Shown here piece by piece: positions 63,657 through 64,000 of a DNA stretch of 64,000 nt (positions are counted from its first letter, which is position 1; every line of letters begins with the position of its first letter). The notes under the pieces were generated by a model. The model worked only from the letters and a program-made list of their open reading frames with translations, was not told the DNA's origin and did no database searches. This stretch comes from Flavobacteriales bacterium. GTDB taxonomy: Bacteria > Bacteroidota > Bacteroidia > Flavobacteriales_D > Crocinitomicaceae. The stretch is taken from assembly GCA_947449575.1 (NCBI GenBank), contig CANFRV010000011.1, positions 1-64,000 of the forward strand, written 5' to 3'. The position numbers and the translations under genes were made by a program.

Positions 63657-64000
63657 GTGAAGCTACATACAAGCAATATTCAGAAATCTTACAAAGGAAG
63701 AGCCGTTGTAAAAGGAGTTACTATTGAAGTAAATCAAGGAGAAATTGTTGGTTTGTTAGGACCAAATGGTGCAGGGAAAACAACCTCTTTTTACATGATT
63801 GTAGGATTAGTGAAACCAGACTCAGGCACTGTATTCCTTGATGAGATAGATATTACACATTACCCAATGTATCGAAGAGCGCAGTTGGGTATTGGATACT
63901 TGCCACAAGAGGTTTCTGTTTTTAGAAAACTCAGTGTTGAAGATAATATTTTGGCAATTCTTGAAATGACTTCCTTGGATAAAAAGCAACGATTAGAGCG
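63657..64000 (+). CDS. lptB: LPS export ABC transporter ATP-binding protein LptB (partial, cut by window end)
   Basis: The visible 114 codons begin at a GTG (63657) and encode the N-terminal part of an ABC ATPase. Walker A is [19 protein letters not shown] (about residues 33-51), and the Q-loop lies in [19 protein letters not shown] near residue 83, a segment highly typical of LptB. LptB powers lipopolysaccharide extraction with LptF and LptG and works with LptC, which is encoded at 9254-9805. The gene lies 26 bases after the DUF5686 gene. The signature motif and Walker B are beyond the window. Confidence 0.93.
   Translation, partial: MKLHTSNIQKSYKGRAVVKGVTIEVNQGEIVGLLGPNGAGKTTSFYMIVGLVKPDSGTVFLDEIDITHYPMYRRAQLGIGYLPQEVSVFRKLSVEDNILAILEMTSLDKKQRLE

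Overview
This window is AT-rich chromosomal DNA from a member of the Bacteroidota, most likely a flavobacterium-like lineage (Flavobacteriales, possibly near Crocinitomicaceae; the family call is an inference). The support is: type IX secretion C-terminal domains on two secreted proteins, two large DUF5686/CarboxypepD_reg outer-membrane proteins, a BamA plus two OmpH/Skp genes next to uppS and murI, atpD-atpC separated from the other ATP synthase genes, a PcrB-type prenyltransferase, almost no Shine-Dalgarno sequences, and many copies of the Bacteroidota -7 promoter box TAnnTTTG. The region is gene-dense core chromosome. I see no phage, insertion sequence, CRISPR array or integrase.

Layout. 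0.3-3.1 kb: pfkA (minus), then an ECF-type sigma factor overlapping a TPR membrane protein. 3.3-6.1 kb: D-Ala-D-Ala ligase, an NADPH-dependent FMN reductase-like protein and kbl. 6.2-11.9 kb (minus): coaX, an outer-membrane protein, lptC, a two-helix membrane protein and a DUF5686 protein. At 12.0 kb: tRNA-Phe with its own promoter and terminator. 12.5-16.1 kb: a PorT-like barrel and uvrA. 16.1-23.2 kb (minus): an exopolysaccharide export block (GT4, Wza, Wzc tyrosine kinase, RfbC, WecA/MraY-like enzyme, lytic transglycosylase). 23.3-25.7 kb (plus): PBP4, gamma-carbonic anhydrase and a group III truncated haemoglobin. 25.7-34.3 kb (minus): a T9SS type B protein, thiL, murI, two ompH, bamA and uppS. 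34.5-38.2 kb (minus): atpC, atpD, an FtsX/LolC-type permease that seems to use an ATC start codon, and rbfA. Then come an MsbA-like exporter (plus), thiD, a secreted M43 metalloprotease, pcrB and a phosphopantetheinyl transferase (minus). 44.9-51.7 kb (plus): etfB, etfA, a bifunctional nuclease, a nucleoside-type transporter, a LuxE-like protein, a TSUP permease, an M20 amidohydrolase and a lipocalin-like lipoprotein. 51.7-55.9 kb (minus): aromatic amino acid operon pheA, DAHP synthase/chorismate mutase, aroB, aroA. 56.3-60.0 kb (minus): asnA and recQ. 60.4-64.0 kb (plus): tatC, a second DUF5686 protein and the start of lptB, cut by the window edge.

The most notable finding lies in two non-coding leaders. 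Upstream of pheA is a 16-codon leader peptide (MKKMNNFFFYDFHWRD), then a terminator hairpin: a classical phenylalanine attenuator for the shikimate/phenylalanine operon. Upstream of asnA there are two consecutive leaders of the same architecture, with asparagine-rich peptides (MKTTNYNFFFNHNRFR and MKAQKNGNNQFK), each followed by a nearly identical terminator. All three share the order leader stop codon, GGGARAGA, an AU-rich spacer of about 20-30 nt, then AGCTTTCC/GGAAAGC terminator and U-run. The GGGARAGA element is complementary to the 5' arm of the terminator, which gives an antiterminator that a ribosome reaching the stop codon would mask. The asnA region therefore looks like a tandem, asparagine-sensing attenuator pair, apparently derived from or sharing ancestry with the phenylalanine attenuator.
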